64,000 bases of DNA, from NCBI GenBank assembly GCA_039025235.1, contig JBCCOS010000007.1:1-64000 (forward strand). Direction: 5' to 3'. Positions within the stretch are counted from its first letter, which is position 1. Each line of letters begins with the position of its first letter. Under the pieces are notes generated by a model, which searched no databases, was not told where the DNA came from, and worked only from the letters and a program-made list of their open reading frames with translations. Positions 44,454 to 54,369 of this stretch are shown here, piece by piece. This stretch comes from MED-G105 sp039025235. GTDB taxonomy: Bacteria > Pseudomonadota > Alphaproteobacteria > Caulobacterales > Parvularculaceae. Position numbers and translations under genes: made by a program.

Positions 44454-45395
44454 TCATAATCCAATTCTTGCCCAAAACGAGCGTTCTTCCAGTTCATTCA
44501 TCAAGCCATGCACCATTTCAGTTCCCAAACCCTGGGATGATATTAAATCGGATACATCGCTGTTCGTCCGATCGTCCTTTCTAGGATCGTTACTCTTTCT
44601 TATTAAACCCGGCACAAATGAACCAAGTAACCTCTTCAGTGGGCTTTCACGAGAAGAGATTTTTTGAACGATAACGTCCTCGCCAAACCGCGTCTCTAAC
44701 AATTCGTCAAGCCGAGCAATATCATCGATAAGGCCACGCTCCTTAGCTGGACCAGCTGTCCAAAAGGCGCCTGTAAAGATATCATCAAACGCCAGATTTA
44801 ACGAATTGCCGCGTCGCTCTTTTACGATACCGATAAAGTGTTCATGGGTGGTGCCTAGAATCTCAGTCAGTCGAGCAAGATCATCCTCATTTGAAGGGCG
44901 AAAGGGGTCAAGCTGGCTCTTGCTTTTCCCCGCTGTGTAGACGCGTCGTTCGATACCAAGTCGCTCAATTGCACCAACAAAGCCAAATCCCGAAGAAATT
45001 ACCCCGATTGATCCGACAATCGAGGATTCATCAGCAAATATTTCATCTCCAGCGCAAGCAAGCATATAACCGCCGGACGCCCCCGCATCCTCGATAAAGG
45101 CCAGAACCGGTTTTTCAGTTTTTTTCGCCTGGCGCCGAATGGCTCGCATAATAAGATGCGACTGAACTGGCGACCCTCCCGGAGAATTTATGGAAAGTGC
45201 CACGGCAGTCAGATTTGACGGCTTGAAAGCGGCCGCAATCTGTTTTTCAACTTTTGCGAAGCTCAAAGATCGGGAATTGATACCGCCCATACCAATGACC
45301 CCCGATAGCTCTAATACGGTCACTAGGGGTTTATCATCAGTCACAAAAGGCAGGAAAGATAGCAGACGGCGCCACTTTGGTTGTTTTTTTGTCAT
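44454..45395 (-). CDS. S49-family signal peptide peptidase SppA-like
   Basis: This is a 313-residue serine protease that degrades cleaved signal peptides. It has INSPGGSPVQSHLI, a Lys-containing RRQAKKTEKPVLAFIEDAGASGGYMLA segment, and ADESSIVGSIGVISSGFG with the nucleophilic Ser in the family position. The half-size form with a single S49 domain is usual in alphaproteobacteria. An N-terminal hydrophobic stretch is weak, so membrane attachment is uncertain. Confidence 0.9.
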   Translation of the reverse strand: MTKKQPKWRRLLSFLPFVTDDKPLVTVLELSGVIGMGGINSRSLSFAKVEKQIAAAFKPSNLTAVALSINSPGGSPVQSHLIMRAIRRQAKKTEKPVLAFIEDAGASGGYMLACAGDEIFADESSIVGSIGVISSGFGFVGAIERLGIERRVYTAGKSKSQLDPFRPSNEDDLARLTEILGTTHEHFIGIVKERRGNSLNLAFDDIFTGAFWTAGPAKERGLIDDIARLDELLETRFGEDVIVQKISSRESPLKRLLGSFVPGLIRKSNDPRKDDRTNSDVSDLISSQGLGTEMVHGLMNELEERSFWARIGL

Positions 45396-45688
45396 CGGCG
45401 GGATCTAGAGTGCCAGGACATAGATTTCAATTCCGTAAGCATGAAACACCGTCATATTTTTCTACAATTTGCAGCAGAGCGGAATTTGAGAACCTCGCGT
45501 GATTTGGCAAATTCATGATTAAAAGATGATGATAGCGGCGTACATCTGCACGCGCTTGTTGCAGCGCTTCATTAAAGGAATGCATTGCATCTGAGACATT
45601 TCGCCGTCAAATAGGTCGCAAGACATCGTGCTTGACCATGCCGAGGCACACTATCAAATTATCAATCGCAACGCTAAGGAGCAATTTT

Positions 45689-46735
45689 TTGAGTTTGGCG
45701 ATCGATACGGACGCCGCCTTAAGCGCATTACGCAAAAGGCAAGGCAGCGGTGCGTTTGCACCGGCGGTTAAAACCTTGCGTGATTTATGCGCCGATGATC
45801 TTAACCATGTCGACAATGAATTGATCGATTGTCTTGCATCGCCAGTCTCGATGATCCCGCAACTTGGGGGACATCTTGTCAAGGCCGGAGGCAAGCGACT
45901 ACGCCCGCTCCTCACGTTAGGGGTCGCAGCGATGCACGGATATGACGGTCATAATCATATCCGTCTTGCCGCCGCAGTTGAGCTCATTCACGGGGCAACA
46001 CTGTTACACGACGATGTCGTCGATAAATCGTCTCTACGACGCGGCACTTCGACCGCCAATGTTCTTTGGGGGAATAAAGAAAGCGTTCTCGTTGGCGACT
46101 TTATCTTTTCACGGTCGTTTGAGTTGATGGTGGCGACGGGCGACCTTGAGGTTCTCAAAATTCTTGCGCACGCCGCTGGCGTAATTGCAGAAGGGGAAGT
46201 TTTACAACTCGGGACACAGAAGAATATTGATACCGATTTTGATACTTACTTAGCAGTGATCGACGCCAAAACAGCAGCACTATTCGCAGCGGCAGCCGAA
46301 GTTGGGGCAGTCATCTCAAAGGCAGAAACGTCCGTCATCAAAGCAATGCGTAACTATGGACGAAACCTAGGGATTGCCTATCAATTAGTTGATGATGCTT
46401 TAGACTATGCGGGCGATGAACAGGCACTTGGAAAATCTGTCGGCGATGACTTTCGCGAAGGCAAAATGACGCTGCCGATTGTCTATGCAATAAGCGAAGC
46501 GTCACGGAACGAAAAAGACTTTTGGAAACGAACAATTGCGAACGGCAATAGAAGTAACGAAGACTTCAATACAGCGCGTGAGATTATTTCACGTCACGGC
46601 ATAATTGATAAAACCTTGGGAACAGCGCGCACCTATGCAGAGATCGCACTCGAAAATCTAGAACGCGCTCCGCAAGGACCCTATTCAGACGCTTTCGCAG
46701 AGATCGCTCGCCAGTCCGTTGAAAGGGCTTTTTAA
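45689..46735 (+). CDS. Polyprenyl diphosphate synthase
   Basis: This is a 348-residue long-chain prenyltransferase, likely making the octa- to decaprenyl chain of ubiquinone. I choose the TTG at 45689 because AAGGAG lies eight bases upstream; no better ATG is near. The two Asp-rich motifs are LLHDDVVD and LVDDALDYAGD, with GGKRLRPLLTL and GEVLQL as expected. Its TAA stop (46733-46735) is the first three bases of a short intergenic repeat. Confidence 0.94.
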   Translation: MSLAIDTDAALSALRKRQGSGAFAPAVKTLRDLCADDLNHVDNELIDCLASPVSMIPQLGGHLVKAGGKRLRPLLTLGVAAMHGYDGHNHIRLAAAVELIHGATLLHDDVVDKSSLRRGTSTANVLWGNKESVLVGDFIFSRSFELMVATGDLEVLKILAHAAGVIAEGEVLQLGTQKNIDTDFDTYLAVIDAKTAALFAAAAEVGAVISKAETSVIKAMRNYGRNLGIAYQLVDDALDYAGDEQALGKSVGDDFREGKMTLPIVYAISEASRNEKDFWKRTIANGNRSNEDFNTAREIISRHGIIDKTLGTARTYAEIALENLERAPQGPYSDAFAEIARQSVERAF

Positions 46736-46766
46736 AGCCTTTCTCGCTCAAGTGGGGGCGCTTTAA
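46733..46766 (+). repeat. Hairpin repeat type 1, deletion derivative
   Basis: TAAAGCCTTTCTCGCTCAAG joined to GGGGGCGCTTTAA keeps the two ends of the type 1 repeat with the interior missing, giving an AAAGC/GCTTT-ended hairpin. The first TAA is the polyprenyl synthase stop codon. Confidence 0.65.
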
Positions 46767-46826
46767 AGCCGCTTGCGATGGTCAATTGAGACGTGGCAGG
46801 CTCAGCAGAATACGAACGATCCAGTG

Positions 46827-47906
46827 TCATTTAAGAAGCTTACCGCGAAGCGCACGCCTGAAGATCAAAACAGATGGGAACAAGAAGATGATGGCGAGGG
46901 CAATCGCCGCAATCCATTGATATTGAAAGGGCAAATTCTCCATGCAAAGAGCGACCCCGCAGCACAACAAGGTCATGACAACATATAGACTTGTCACCCC
47001 AACATGGCTTACCCCCAAATCAGTGAGCAGCTGATAGATATGTTCGCGATGGGCATCAAAAACGGTCTGACCGCGCATACTTCGATGAACGAGCGTGAAT
47101 GCGACGTCAAAAAGAAACGGCATAAAGGCAATCGGCACAAACAGTGCTGAAATACGTTTTTCCGTAGCAAATATTTCCTGTGCGTTCGTCGCGAGCAACG
47201 CCAGGATTGCGATAACAAAAGCAATGAACAACGAGCCGCCATCGCCTAGGAAAATTTTTCCTTTCGGAAAGTTCGACCAGGCAAAGCCTGTAATCGCAAA
47301 ACACAAACCACCAGAAACCATCGCCAGGGCAAAGGCTCCAATCCCAGCACAGACGATCGCCAGGCTGGCCAGGACCAAAATGGCAGCGATACCCGCAATA
47401 CCATTTAAGCCGTCCATGAAGTTAAAGGCATTCATGAGAGCCACGATCCAAAAAATACCGATTGCAATTCCAAAAGCACCAAGTTCTGTCGCGCCTATTA
47501 GGGGAAGTGTAATGTGCTTAAGGCCACCGAAGAGAACGACAAATATCGCGGCAGCAAAGACCTGAAGAACCAGCTTATAGCGTGCTGGCAGGGTGTATCG
47601 ATCATCAAAAACACCCAGCGCAAACGCCAGTGAAGACGAAAGCAATAAGGCTATAAATCCATTCGGAAACACAAAGCTGTCCGCATACGAAAAGAATGGA
47701 TAGGTCACACTACAGATTAATAGAAGTAACGCCCAGGCAATAAATATAGCGATACCGCCGGAACGAGGCGTGGCTTCCACATGGCTTGAACGCATATTGG
47801 GCGTATCGATCAGGATGTTTGTTGTCGACAATCGCCTTGAAAGCCAAAACGATAATAGACTAGTGGCAATGAACCCGGCAGAAGAGATCATCAAGATCGC
47901 GTTCAT
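46827..47906 (-). CDS. WecA/MraY-type polyprenyl-phosphate sugar-1-phosphate transferase
   Basis: This is a 359-residue integral membrane enzyme with about ten membrane segments. It transfers a sugar 1-phosphate, probably an N-acetylhexosamine, to undecaprenyl phosphate to start a surface polysaccharide. Motifs are DTPNMRSSHVEATPRSGG, NAFNFMDGLNGIAG (Asp-rich), GKIFLGDGGSLF and DAHREHIYQ. I choose the ATG at 47906 because the longer frame to 47945 reads into a type 1 repeat. No other polysaccharide genes are adjacent. Confidence 0.9.
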   Translation of the reverse strand: MNAILMISSAGFIATSLLSFWLSRRLSTTNILIDTPNMRSSHVEATPRSGGIAIFIAWALLLLICSVTYPFFSYADSFVFPNGFIALLLSSSLAFALGVFDDRYTLPARYKLVLQVFAAAIFVVLFGGLKHITLPLIGATELGAFGIAIGIFWIVALMNAFNFMDGLNGIAGIAAILVLASLAIVCAGIGAFALAMVSGGLCFAITGFAWSNFPKGKIFLGDGGSLFIAFVIAILALLATNAQEIFATEKRISALFVPIAFMPFLFDVAFTLVHRSMRGQTVFDAHREHIYQLLTDLGVSHVGVTSLYVVMTLLCCGVALCMENLPFQYQWIAAIALAIIFLFPSVLIFRRALRGKLLK

Positions 47907-47926
47907 TATCCAAAACACCTCTCGTC

Positions 47927-48029
47927 TAAAGCATTTCCAAGCCAAGTGTGTGCAGTTGGCGTTAAGGAAATGCGAAAAATCAACAACGTAAAGCGCCCTT
48001 CTGATTCCAATTGAAACGGCGGCGCTTTA
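47927..48029 (+). repeat. Hairpin repeat type 1, copy 6
   Basis: It begins TAAAGCATTTCCAAGCCAAG and ends GGCGGCGCTTTA with both hairpins intact. It lies between the 5' end of the WecA-like gene and the 3' end of ispE, both on the minus strand. Confidence 0.95.
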
Positions 48030-48085
48030 AGGCTGTGCCCTTCACTGCCCTACCTCGAGTGATAACTCATGTAAAAGACGGCGAT

Positions 48086-48970
48086 CTATCGAAGTATTGG
48101 TGCAGCGATGGCCCACCAACCCTTTGAAACGCATACTCTAGCAGCGCGCCTGGCCGCCTCTAAAGACGTGAACAAGCCAAATACGCTTGCACCACTGCCT
48201 GACATTCTTACAGAAATGCAGCCTGGTTCACTCCCCAAGCAATCAAGCGTATCAGCGATCACCGGTTGCATCACGACAGCAATGGGCTGCAGATCATTTT
48301 TGGTTTGCGCCATGAACTCTTCAACGGCGTGAACTCCTGACAACCCGACGCGTTTCTTCAAGACTGGCGGATCGGGATTTAGATTTGCGCGATCGAAGCT
48401 ACGAAAGACCGGCCCAGTAGGCGTTGCCACAAGTGGGTTAACCACCGCTACCCATAGCGGGGGAAGCGTATTGGCGCGAACAACCTTTTCTCCGGCGCCA
48501 CTCACAAAAACAGAGCTACCGGTTAAACAGGCGGGCACGTCAGCCCCGAGTGAAAATGCCAAGCTTTCAAGCTGTTCGATTGAAGCACGAATTTCCCACA
48601 GACGCACTAATGCGCGAATTGCGGCAGCTGCGTCAGCAGAACCACCGCCAATGCCAGATGCTATCGGTAGACGCTTATCCAGGATTAGGTGTGCACCGCA
48701 ATCGATAGAAAAGGCTTTTCGTAAAGTATGCGCGGCTTGCATAACAAGATTTGACTGCGGATCAAATTCGCTCAAGGCGTTGGAAAATGGTCCCGTTATA
48801 TCAAAGCTCAATTCGCGTGATCGAGGCTCCACGGTTATAACATCGCCGGCATCGACAAAAACAAATAGGCTTGCAAGATCATGCAATCCATCTGGGCGCA
48901 ATCCGCCGACATGCAGGTACAAATTAATTTTTGCTGGTGCTTGTTCTGAAATTAGCTGCGGATCAACCAT
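48086..48970 (-). CDS. ispE: 4-diphosphocytidyl-2-C-methyl-D-erythritol kinase
   Basis: This is a 294-residue GHMP kinase of the non-mevalonate isoprenoid pathway. It has APAKINLYLHVGGLRPDGLHDL at the N-terminus, the ATP-binding PIASGIGGGSADAAAAIR and the C-terminal RMSGSGASVFGLF. It lies 58 bases after the TPR lipoprotein gene on the same strand. The nearby polyprenyl synthase belongs to the same overall pathway but is on the other strand. Confidence 0.96.
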   Translation of the reverse strand: MVDPQLISEQAPAKINLYLHVGGLRPDGLHDLASLFVFVDAGDVITVEPRSRELSFDITGPFSNALSEFDPQSNLVMQAAHTLRKAFSIDCGAHLILDKRLPIASGIGGGSADAAAAIRALVRLWEIRASIEQLESLAFSLGADVPACLTGSSVFVSGAGEKVVRANTLPPLWVAVVNPLVATPTGPVFRSFDRANLNPDPPVLKKRVGLSGVHAVEEFMAQTKNDLQPIAVVMQPVIADTLDCLGSEPGCISVRMSGSGASVFGLFTSLEAARRAARVCVSKGWWAIAAPILR

Positions 48971-49028
48971 TCTTCAACCTCAAGAAATGACGGGCAATAA
49001 TGGCGATTGAACAGTTGCGAACGGGTAT

Positions 49029-51116
49029 TCAAATGCCACTTGACGATTTCTTTGGTGACCGTTTTTTGGGAGCCAATGATTTTTCTGGAGCCAGTGATTT
49101 TTCGGCAGGAAGTGGCGGGAGACCCTTTTCAATTTTTTCTTTGATTTTTTCCGCTTGGTCCGGTGACGGCTCCAGTTCAAGCACGCGTTTCCATTCATAC
49201 ATTGCCTCTCGGAAACGCCCCAATCGCCAATAGGTGTCACCCAGATGTTCTGTGACTGTTGGATCAGCAGGCTCTAACGCTGCAGCACGCTCTAAATGGC
49301 CAACGGCTGTTTCGAAATCACCCGTCTGAAAAAAGGCCCATCCCAAACTATCGACAATAGCGCCAGAGGTCGGTTGTAAGGCGACGGCTTTTTCAATGAG
49401 TGGAAAGGCCTCGTCAAGATTCACGCCGCGCTCCGCCCAGACATACCCGAGATAGTTAAGCGTCGTCGCTTCTTCCGGCGCTATTTCTACGGCCTTTTTC
49501 AGATCGGCTTCAGCCTCTTCCCACGCACCTGTCTTTAAGTATGAATCCCCACGAACAATATAGTATCGCCAAGATTCAGCAGATGGTTTGGGGGGCAATG
49601 ATTGTATCACCGCGGATACAGCGGCAATTGCTTCGATATGCTTTTCCATTGCAGCATAGGCGTTCGCTAATGCAAACTGGGCCTCAAATGGTTCATCGAT
49701 TTTTGCGATCGTATCTTTTAAAACACGGGCGGCACGATCACGCTGTTCAAGCGCCATATAGTTTGATGCAATCTCAACACGAGCCTGCTCATAGTTTGGT
49801 GAAGCAACAGGAATTTCACTGAGAGTGCGAATTGCTGCTTCATGGTCTCCATAGAGACCAAATATAATTCCGGCGAGACGTCGTGGCTCAGAAAAGTTTG
49901 GATCAAGATAAATAGCGAGTTGGGCCAGGGCGAGGGGTAAATTGTACCGCGGTGGCCCTACATTCATCCCAACTTTGCGCGCCTCTTCTCGTTGTTCCGA
50001 AAATTGCTCCAACATAAAGGCCGCAAATGAATATAAAGCGATTGCAGCGCCCTCAAATGGCGCAACATCAGCATATGCCTCACTCGGTTTATTGTTTTGA
50101 AGCCGACGCAATCCCGCTAGGGCATTACGTCGATCCGGACCAGGCTGTTGCGCAATCAAAGTATAATAAGACTGTGCTTCCTTATCGTTGCCAGCGCGTT
50201 CGAGAAACGCCCCATAGGCAGCGCGCCCTACAGGCCCACCAAGACCGAATGCGGAACTCTGATAAGCATCAGCAGCAAGGCCGATCTGTCCCGTTTGCTC
50301 TGCAAGAAAGGCGCGGTGCACGGGGTGAAAACCTCTGAAAAGCTCGTTACCACCAGTTCTCAGAGACGCCAAACCAGCAAGAGGCCCAGCCTGTCCGGTT
50401 GTTGCCCAGACGTTCACTAAAGAAGCAACTGATGCGATCAAAGCGTCATCGTGCTCAATATCGAGGCGCGCCATCGCCTCGCGATAGTCATTTGCCTTGA
50501 TTGCTTCTACGGCCAGTGCAAGGCCCGCAAGACCGCCAGGGTCGCCAAGGGGGGCGCTATCTATGTCAACGGCCTGTTCTTGTTCATCATTGGCGGGTTC
50601 AGCTTGCCCCATCCTTTGGGAGGAAGGTCCTTCTAATTTTCGCGCAAGAGAGAGAGCGTTTTCCACTTGTCCAGCGGCCAGGAAGTAAAAGAAAGAACGG
50701 CGCAGAGCGGTGAAACCTGGACGGACCTGACTGGCGCTTTTTCGTCCTGCCGACTTTGGTTTTACCAAGGGTGTATCGCGATCCGATTTGAAAGTCAGCG
50801 CCGCCTCGTTCGTTTTGGCCAACGCCATGCCCATTAGAGCAACATCTCGAAATGCCTCGCCAGCTGTGGCAACATCGTTGGAACGCGCTGCAAACCGGCC
50901 ACGCAAGTAAGAGCCGGCGAACGAACGATTGACAGTTGCCTCCCCCCGTCCGGACAGGTTTCCTGTATCGAGAAAGTGCCCGGAACTTTTATGGGAACCA
51001 TCGAAATACCGGCTGTTCCCATCATTTGGCGCCGAACGAAAATCGGTGGCGCATCCTGTTGCTAAGACGAATACGGCAAGCGAAAGCGCTTGCCGAAAAC
51101 CAGTAAAAATTGCCAA
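49029..51116 (-). CDS. TPR-repeat lipoprotein
   Basis: This is a 695-residue protein. I choose the TTG at 51116 because GGAAGG lies nine bases upstream and a lipoprotein signal then starts at once (MAIFTGFRQALSLAVFVLATGC). The frame to 51248 overlaps the ETF-QO gene. The body holds many tetratricopeptide repeats, clearest at the C-terminus (AEADLKKAVEIAPEEATTLN, AFPLIEKAVALQPTSGAIVD, AVGHLERAAALEPADPTVTE). It ends in a Lys/Pro-rich tail with a duplicated EKSLAP. A periplasmic scaffold is likely. Confidence 0.88.
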   Translation of the reverse strand: MAIFTGFRQALSLAVFVLATGCATDFRSAPNDGNSRYFDGSHKSSGHFLDTGNLSGRGEATVNRSFAGSYLRGRFAARSNDVATAGEAFRDVALMGMALAKTNEAALTFKSDRDTPLVKPKSAGRKSASQVRPGFTALRRSFFYFLAAGQVENALSLARKLEGPSSQRMGQAEPANDEQEQAVDIDSAPLGDPGGLAGLALAVEAIKANDYREAMARLDIEHDDALIASVASLVNVWATTGQAGPLAGLASLRTGGNELFRGFHPVHRAFLAEQTGQIGLAADAYQSSAFGLGGPVGRAAYGAFLERAGNDKEAQSYYTLIAQQPGPDRRNALAGLRRLQNNKPSEAYADVAPFEGAAIALYSFAAFMLEQFSEQREEARKVGMNVGPPRYNLPLALAQLAIYLDPNFSEPRRLAGIIFGLYGDHEAAIRTLSEIPVASPNYEQARVEIASNYMALEQRDRAARVLKDTIAKIDEPFEAQFALANAYAAMEKHIEAIAAVSAVIQSLPPKPSAESWRYYIVRGDSYLKTGAWEEAEADLKKAVEIAPEEATTLNYLGYVWAERGVNLDEAFPLIEKAVALQPTSGAIVDSLGWAFFQTGDFETAVGHLERAAALEPADPTVTEHLGDTYWRLGRFREAMYEWKRVLELEPSPDQAEKIKEKIEKGLPPLPAEKSLAPEKSLAPKKRSPKKSSSGI

Positions 51117-51138
51117 AAAACGTATCCTTCCGGAACGA

Positions 51139-52842
51139 TCACATATTTGGGTAGTTCGGGCCGCCGCCGCCTTCTGGCGTCGCCCAAATAATATTTTGAG
51201 AAGGATCTTTAATATCACAAGTCTTACAGTGCACGCAGTTTTGTGCATTTATTTGAAACCGAGGGTTTGAGCCGTCATCGTCACGGAGAATCTCATAAAC
51301 CCCCGCCGGGCAATAGCGTTGAGCCGGTTCGTCGTATTTTGGAAGATTTATTGAGACTGGAAGTTCGTCCTGAACGAGCTTTAGATGAACGGGTTGATCC
51401 TCTTCGTGGTTCGTCGCGGAAAATGACACATTTGTGAGCCGGTCAAATGTTATAACGCCGTCGGGTTTTGGATAGTGAGGAGGCTTATGTTTGTCGGCTG
51501 GCTCCGTTGCCGCGGCATCCGTTTTTCCATGGCCAAGTGTTCCAAAAAATGAAAAGCCAGATTTTATGGCATTCGTCCACATTTCCACACTACCGAGCGC
51601 CATTGCACCAATATAGGTGCCATAGCGCGACCATAGAGGCTTAAAATTCCGAGCGTTATAAAGTTCCCGCTTCACTGGCGATGTATCATAAGCATTTTGG
51701 TAGTCATCTAGAATGTCGCCAGCTCGGCCATCGGTAAGCGCCGCAATAACCGCATCGGCCGCCATAATTCCAGTGAGCATCGCATTATGATTTCCCTTGA
51801 TCCGCGGGACATTTACGAGACCTGCCGAACAACCAATTAATGCGCCCCCCGGAAACGCCAACTTAGGAACGGATTGATAACCGCCTTCAGTAATCGCCCG
51901 AGCCCCGTATGCAATCCTCTTTCCTCCTTCTAGAAGTTTGGCAACATCGGGGTGTGTCTTGAACTTCTGAAATTCTCCATAAGGATAAAGATGGGGATTC
52001 TTATAATTCAAATGGACCACAAACCCGACAGAAACGGTATTATCATTATAGTGATAAATGAACGAACCACCGCCCGTTGCGTTATCGAGTGGCCATCCGA
52101 AGGTATGCTGCACGTGGCCTGGTTTGGAATTTTCCGGCTTGATCTCCCAAAGCTCTTTAATTCCGATACCGTATTTTTGGGGCTCACGGTTCGCATCAAG
52201 ATCATATTTTGCAATGAGCTGCTTAGACAAAGACCCGCGGACGCCCTCAGCAATAAATACATATTTGCCAAGGATTTCGATGCCGGGCTCATATGACGGT
52301 TTTTGCTTTCCATCTCGACCGATCCCAACTTCTCCGACCACAACACCTCTGAGGGATCCGTCTTCTCGATAAAGCGGTTTTGACGCAGCCATGCCAGGGT
52401 AAATCTCAACACCAAGCGTCTCCGCTTGCTCTGCAAGCCAGCGGCACACATTTCCCATAGAAACGATATAATTTCCATGGTTTTGCAAAATTTCTGGGAG
52501 AGCAAATGTCGGCAAACTGATTCCGCCAGCAGGTCCCAAAACTTTAATGCCCTCTGTTTTCACGGGCGTATCGAGAGGCGCGCCACGTTCTTTCCAGTCT
52601 GGTATCAGTTCATTAATACCGACTGGATCAAGAACGGCCCCCGATAAAATATGAGCACCAACTTCAGAACCCTTTTCGATAACAACAACACTAACGTCAT
52701 CACCGTTTTCGGCCGTTTTCTGTTTGATCCGAATAGCAGCGGAAAGACCTGCAGGTCCAGCGCCCACGATGACAACGTCAAATTCCATTGCCTCGCGCTC
52801 TATAGCATTTTCTAAGGTTTCATCGTTAGGCGCGCTACTCAT
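51139..52842 (-). CDS. Electron transfer flavoprotein-ubiquinone oxidoreductase
   Basis: This is a 567-residue FAD and 4Fe-4S enzyme that passes electrons from ETF to ubiquinone, linking fatty-acid and amino-acid oxidation to respiration. It has a Rossmann motif (VVIVGAGPAGLSAA), the ubiquinone-binding middle region (GCSAGLVNVPRIKGNHNAM) and the C-terminal cluster ligands (CPAGVYEI and NCVHCKTCDIKDPSQNI). The start at 52842 has GGAG nine bases upstream; 52857 is an alternative. Confidence 0.97.
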   Translation of the reverse strand: MSSAPNDETLENAIEREAMEFDVVIVGAGPAGLSAAIRIKQKTAENGDDVSVVVIEKGSEVGAHILSGAVLDPVGINELIPDWKERGAPLDTPVKTEGIKVLGPAGGISLPTFALPEILQNHGNYIVSMGNVCRWLAEQAETLGVEIYPGMAASKPLYREDGSLRGVVVGEVGIGRDGKQKPSYEPGIEILGKYVFIAEGVRGSLSKQLIAKYDLDANREPQKYGIGIKELWEIKPENSKPGHVQHTFGWPLDNATGGGSFIYHYNDNTVSVGFVVHLNYKNPHLYPYGEFQKFKTHPDVAKLLEGGKRIAYGARAITEGGYQSVPKLAFPGGALIGCSAGLVNVPRIKGNHNAMLTGIMAADAVIAALTDGRAGDILDDYQNAYDTSPVKRELYNARNFKPLWSRYGTYIGAMALGSVEMWTNAIKSGFSFFGTLGHGKTDAAATEPADKHKPPHYPKPDGVITFDRLTNVSFSATNHEEDQPVHLKLVQDELPVSINLPKYDEPAQRYCPAGVYEILRDDDGSNPRFQINAQNCVHCKTCDIKDPSQNIIWATPEGGGGPNYPNM

Positions 52843-53261
52843 GGCGTCTGGCTCCATAATTTCAAAGTCGACGGCAATTAGGCCATCTTCTTTTCATATC
52901 TATGCCAAGGCAAAATTGCTCGGCTTGCGTTTTGCAGTTTTACTTGCTTTGAATCGAGTAAGAGCGCTTTCATCAACGCTTCTAATCTTTATTATTTGCC
53001 AAGACCGCGCGAAAAATTCCATAGCACGTGACGCCGCGGCTGCACTATCAGCAAAAATACAACGCATACGCTGGAAAGAGACGCATTTTCATTATCAATT
53101 ACTCGGATAGAATTATAAATCTTGGGACTGTTCAGACCGACCATAAAGTGCGTTCCTTATCCCGGCTCGATTGCAGATTTTCCAACCGTCAACTAGTTAA
53201 GAAGGCTAATATCACCTCAAGCTTAAGGCTTCAAAAAGCTTGAATATACGAGTGAATTACT
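52843..53261. other. Divergent intergenic region
   Basis: This 400-base stretch lies between the ETF-QO gene (minus) and the uracil-DNA glycosylase gene (plus). Both promoters should be here. A small inverted repeat CAAGCTTAAGGCTTCAAAAA with AGCTTG after it lies at 53217-53242, just before the glycosylase gene. No further gene is seen. Confidence 0.4.
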
Positions 53262-54215
53262 ATGAATGATGGGAATTGTGAAAACCAGCAAAATGCTCCC
53301 GCCCCTTCACCGGAGCTTGATTTGTTGGACGCCGTAAGGGCGCTGCTTATATGGCATACAGAAGCTGGCGCTGACGAAACAGTTTCTATCAGCCCAACAG
53401 ATTTTAAGGAATTTAAAGACCCTCGCAATCTGCTAGCGCGGCGTTCCACCGCAGTGGGGAACCAAAGCGCGTTGGCGCCGCCCTCAAATTCCACGAATTT
53501 ACGCCGTAAAAATACAACCACAGGTGGATCGCGTGCACCAAAAACAACGGTGCAACCAAATGACCGCGCGGATAATAGACAGGGGGGCATTGACAAACCG
53601 GTTCCGGCTGACGAAGCCGTGCGCCAAGCGGAATTGCTTTCCCAGCGATGTGAAACGATCGAGGCGCTTTCAAGCGCCGTCGAAGGCTTTGAAGGATGCG
53701 CATTAAAATCCGGGGCACGTTCAACTGTTTTTATTGATGGATCACCTCAAGGATCGCTGCTGGTTATCGGCGAAGCGCCAGGCCGTGAAGAAGATCGTAT
53801 CGGCAAACCATTTGTAGGCCGCGCCGGCCAGCTGTTGGAGCGCATGCTTCATGCTATAGGCCGATCGCGAGACACAAACACCCTCGTTTCAAATGTGATC
53901 TTCTGGCGACCGCCAGGGAACCGCACCCCAACCCAAGCCGAAGTCATGGTTTGTCGGCCTTTTGTCGACCGCTTGATAGAACTGCAACGTCCCCGAGCCA
54001 TTGTACTCGCCGGCGGTGCTCCAACACAGGCCTTACTCGGTCTTACTGGTATCATGAGATCCAGAGGTAAATGGCACACTTATGAAACGAGCAATGGCGA
54101 ACGAATTCCAGCTTTGCCGATTTTTCACCCAGCCTTTTTGTTGCGACAACCAGCGCAAAAGCGGCTTGCATGGGCTGATCTAAAAAAATTGTCAGAAAAG
54201 CTCTGCGAAAATTAA
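53262..54215 (+). CDS. Uracil-DNA glycosylase, family 4/5 type
   Basis: This is a 317-residue glycosylase that removes uracil from DNA. The catalytic region has LLVIGEAPGREEDRIGKPF followed by VGRAGQLLERML, NVIFWRPPGNRTPTQAE and the terminal FHPAFLLRQPAQKR. Cys residues near RCETIEA, EGFEGCALKSG and VMVCRPF fit the iron-sulphur cluster of these families. The first 120 residues are low-complexity and not conserved, as in many alphaproteobacterial members. Confidence 0.93.
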   Translation: MNDGNCENQQNAPAPSPELDLLDAVRALLIWHTEAGADETVSISPTDFKEFKDPRNLLARRSTAVGNQSALAPPSNSTNLRRKNTTTGGSRAPKTTVQPNDRADNRQGGIDKPVPADEAVRQAELLSQRCETIEALSSAVEGFEGCALKSGARSTVFIDGSPQGSLLVIGEAPGREEDRIGKPFVGRAGQLLERMLHAIGRSRDTNTLVSNVIFWRPPGNRTPTQAEVMVCRPFVDRLIELQRPRAIVLAGGAPTQALLGLTGIMRSRGKWHTYETSNGERIPALPIFHPAFLLRQPAQKRLAWADLKKLSEKLCEN

Positions 54216-54369
54216 GAAGCCAAAAACGTTGCTTAATGAAAAATTAAGGACCAATCCGGTCAAACACTAACGACAAATAACGACGTAATGGTCCCGTTAG
54301 AAACGTCACTGAATACCAAAGTACTGGTGTTTAATTTCAAATAGACCATAACTTGAGTGATCGATCATC

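Noticed and set aside
44297..44497. 66-codon minus-strand frame between sppA and the small membrane gene
   Set aside because: It overlaps the end of sppA in another frame, has no recognisable domain, and no clear ribosome binding site.
47907..47945. N-terminal extension of the WecA-like gene
   Set aside because: These codons lie in a type 1 repeat; the first conserved membrane segment starts at the 47906 ATG.
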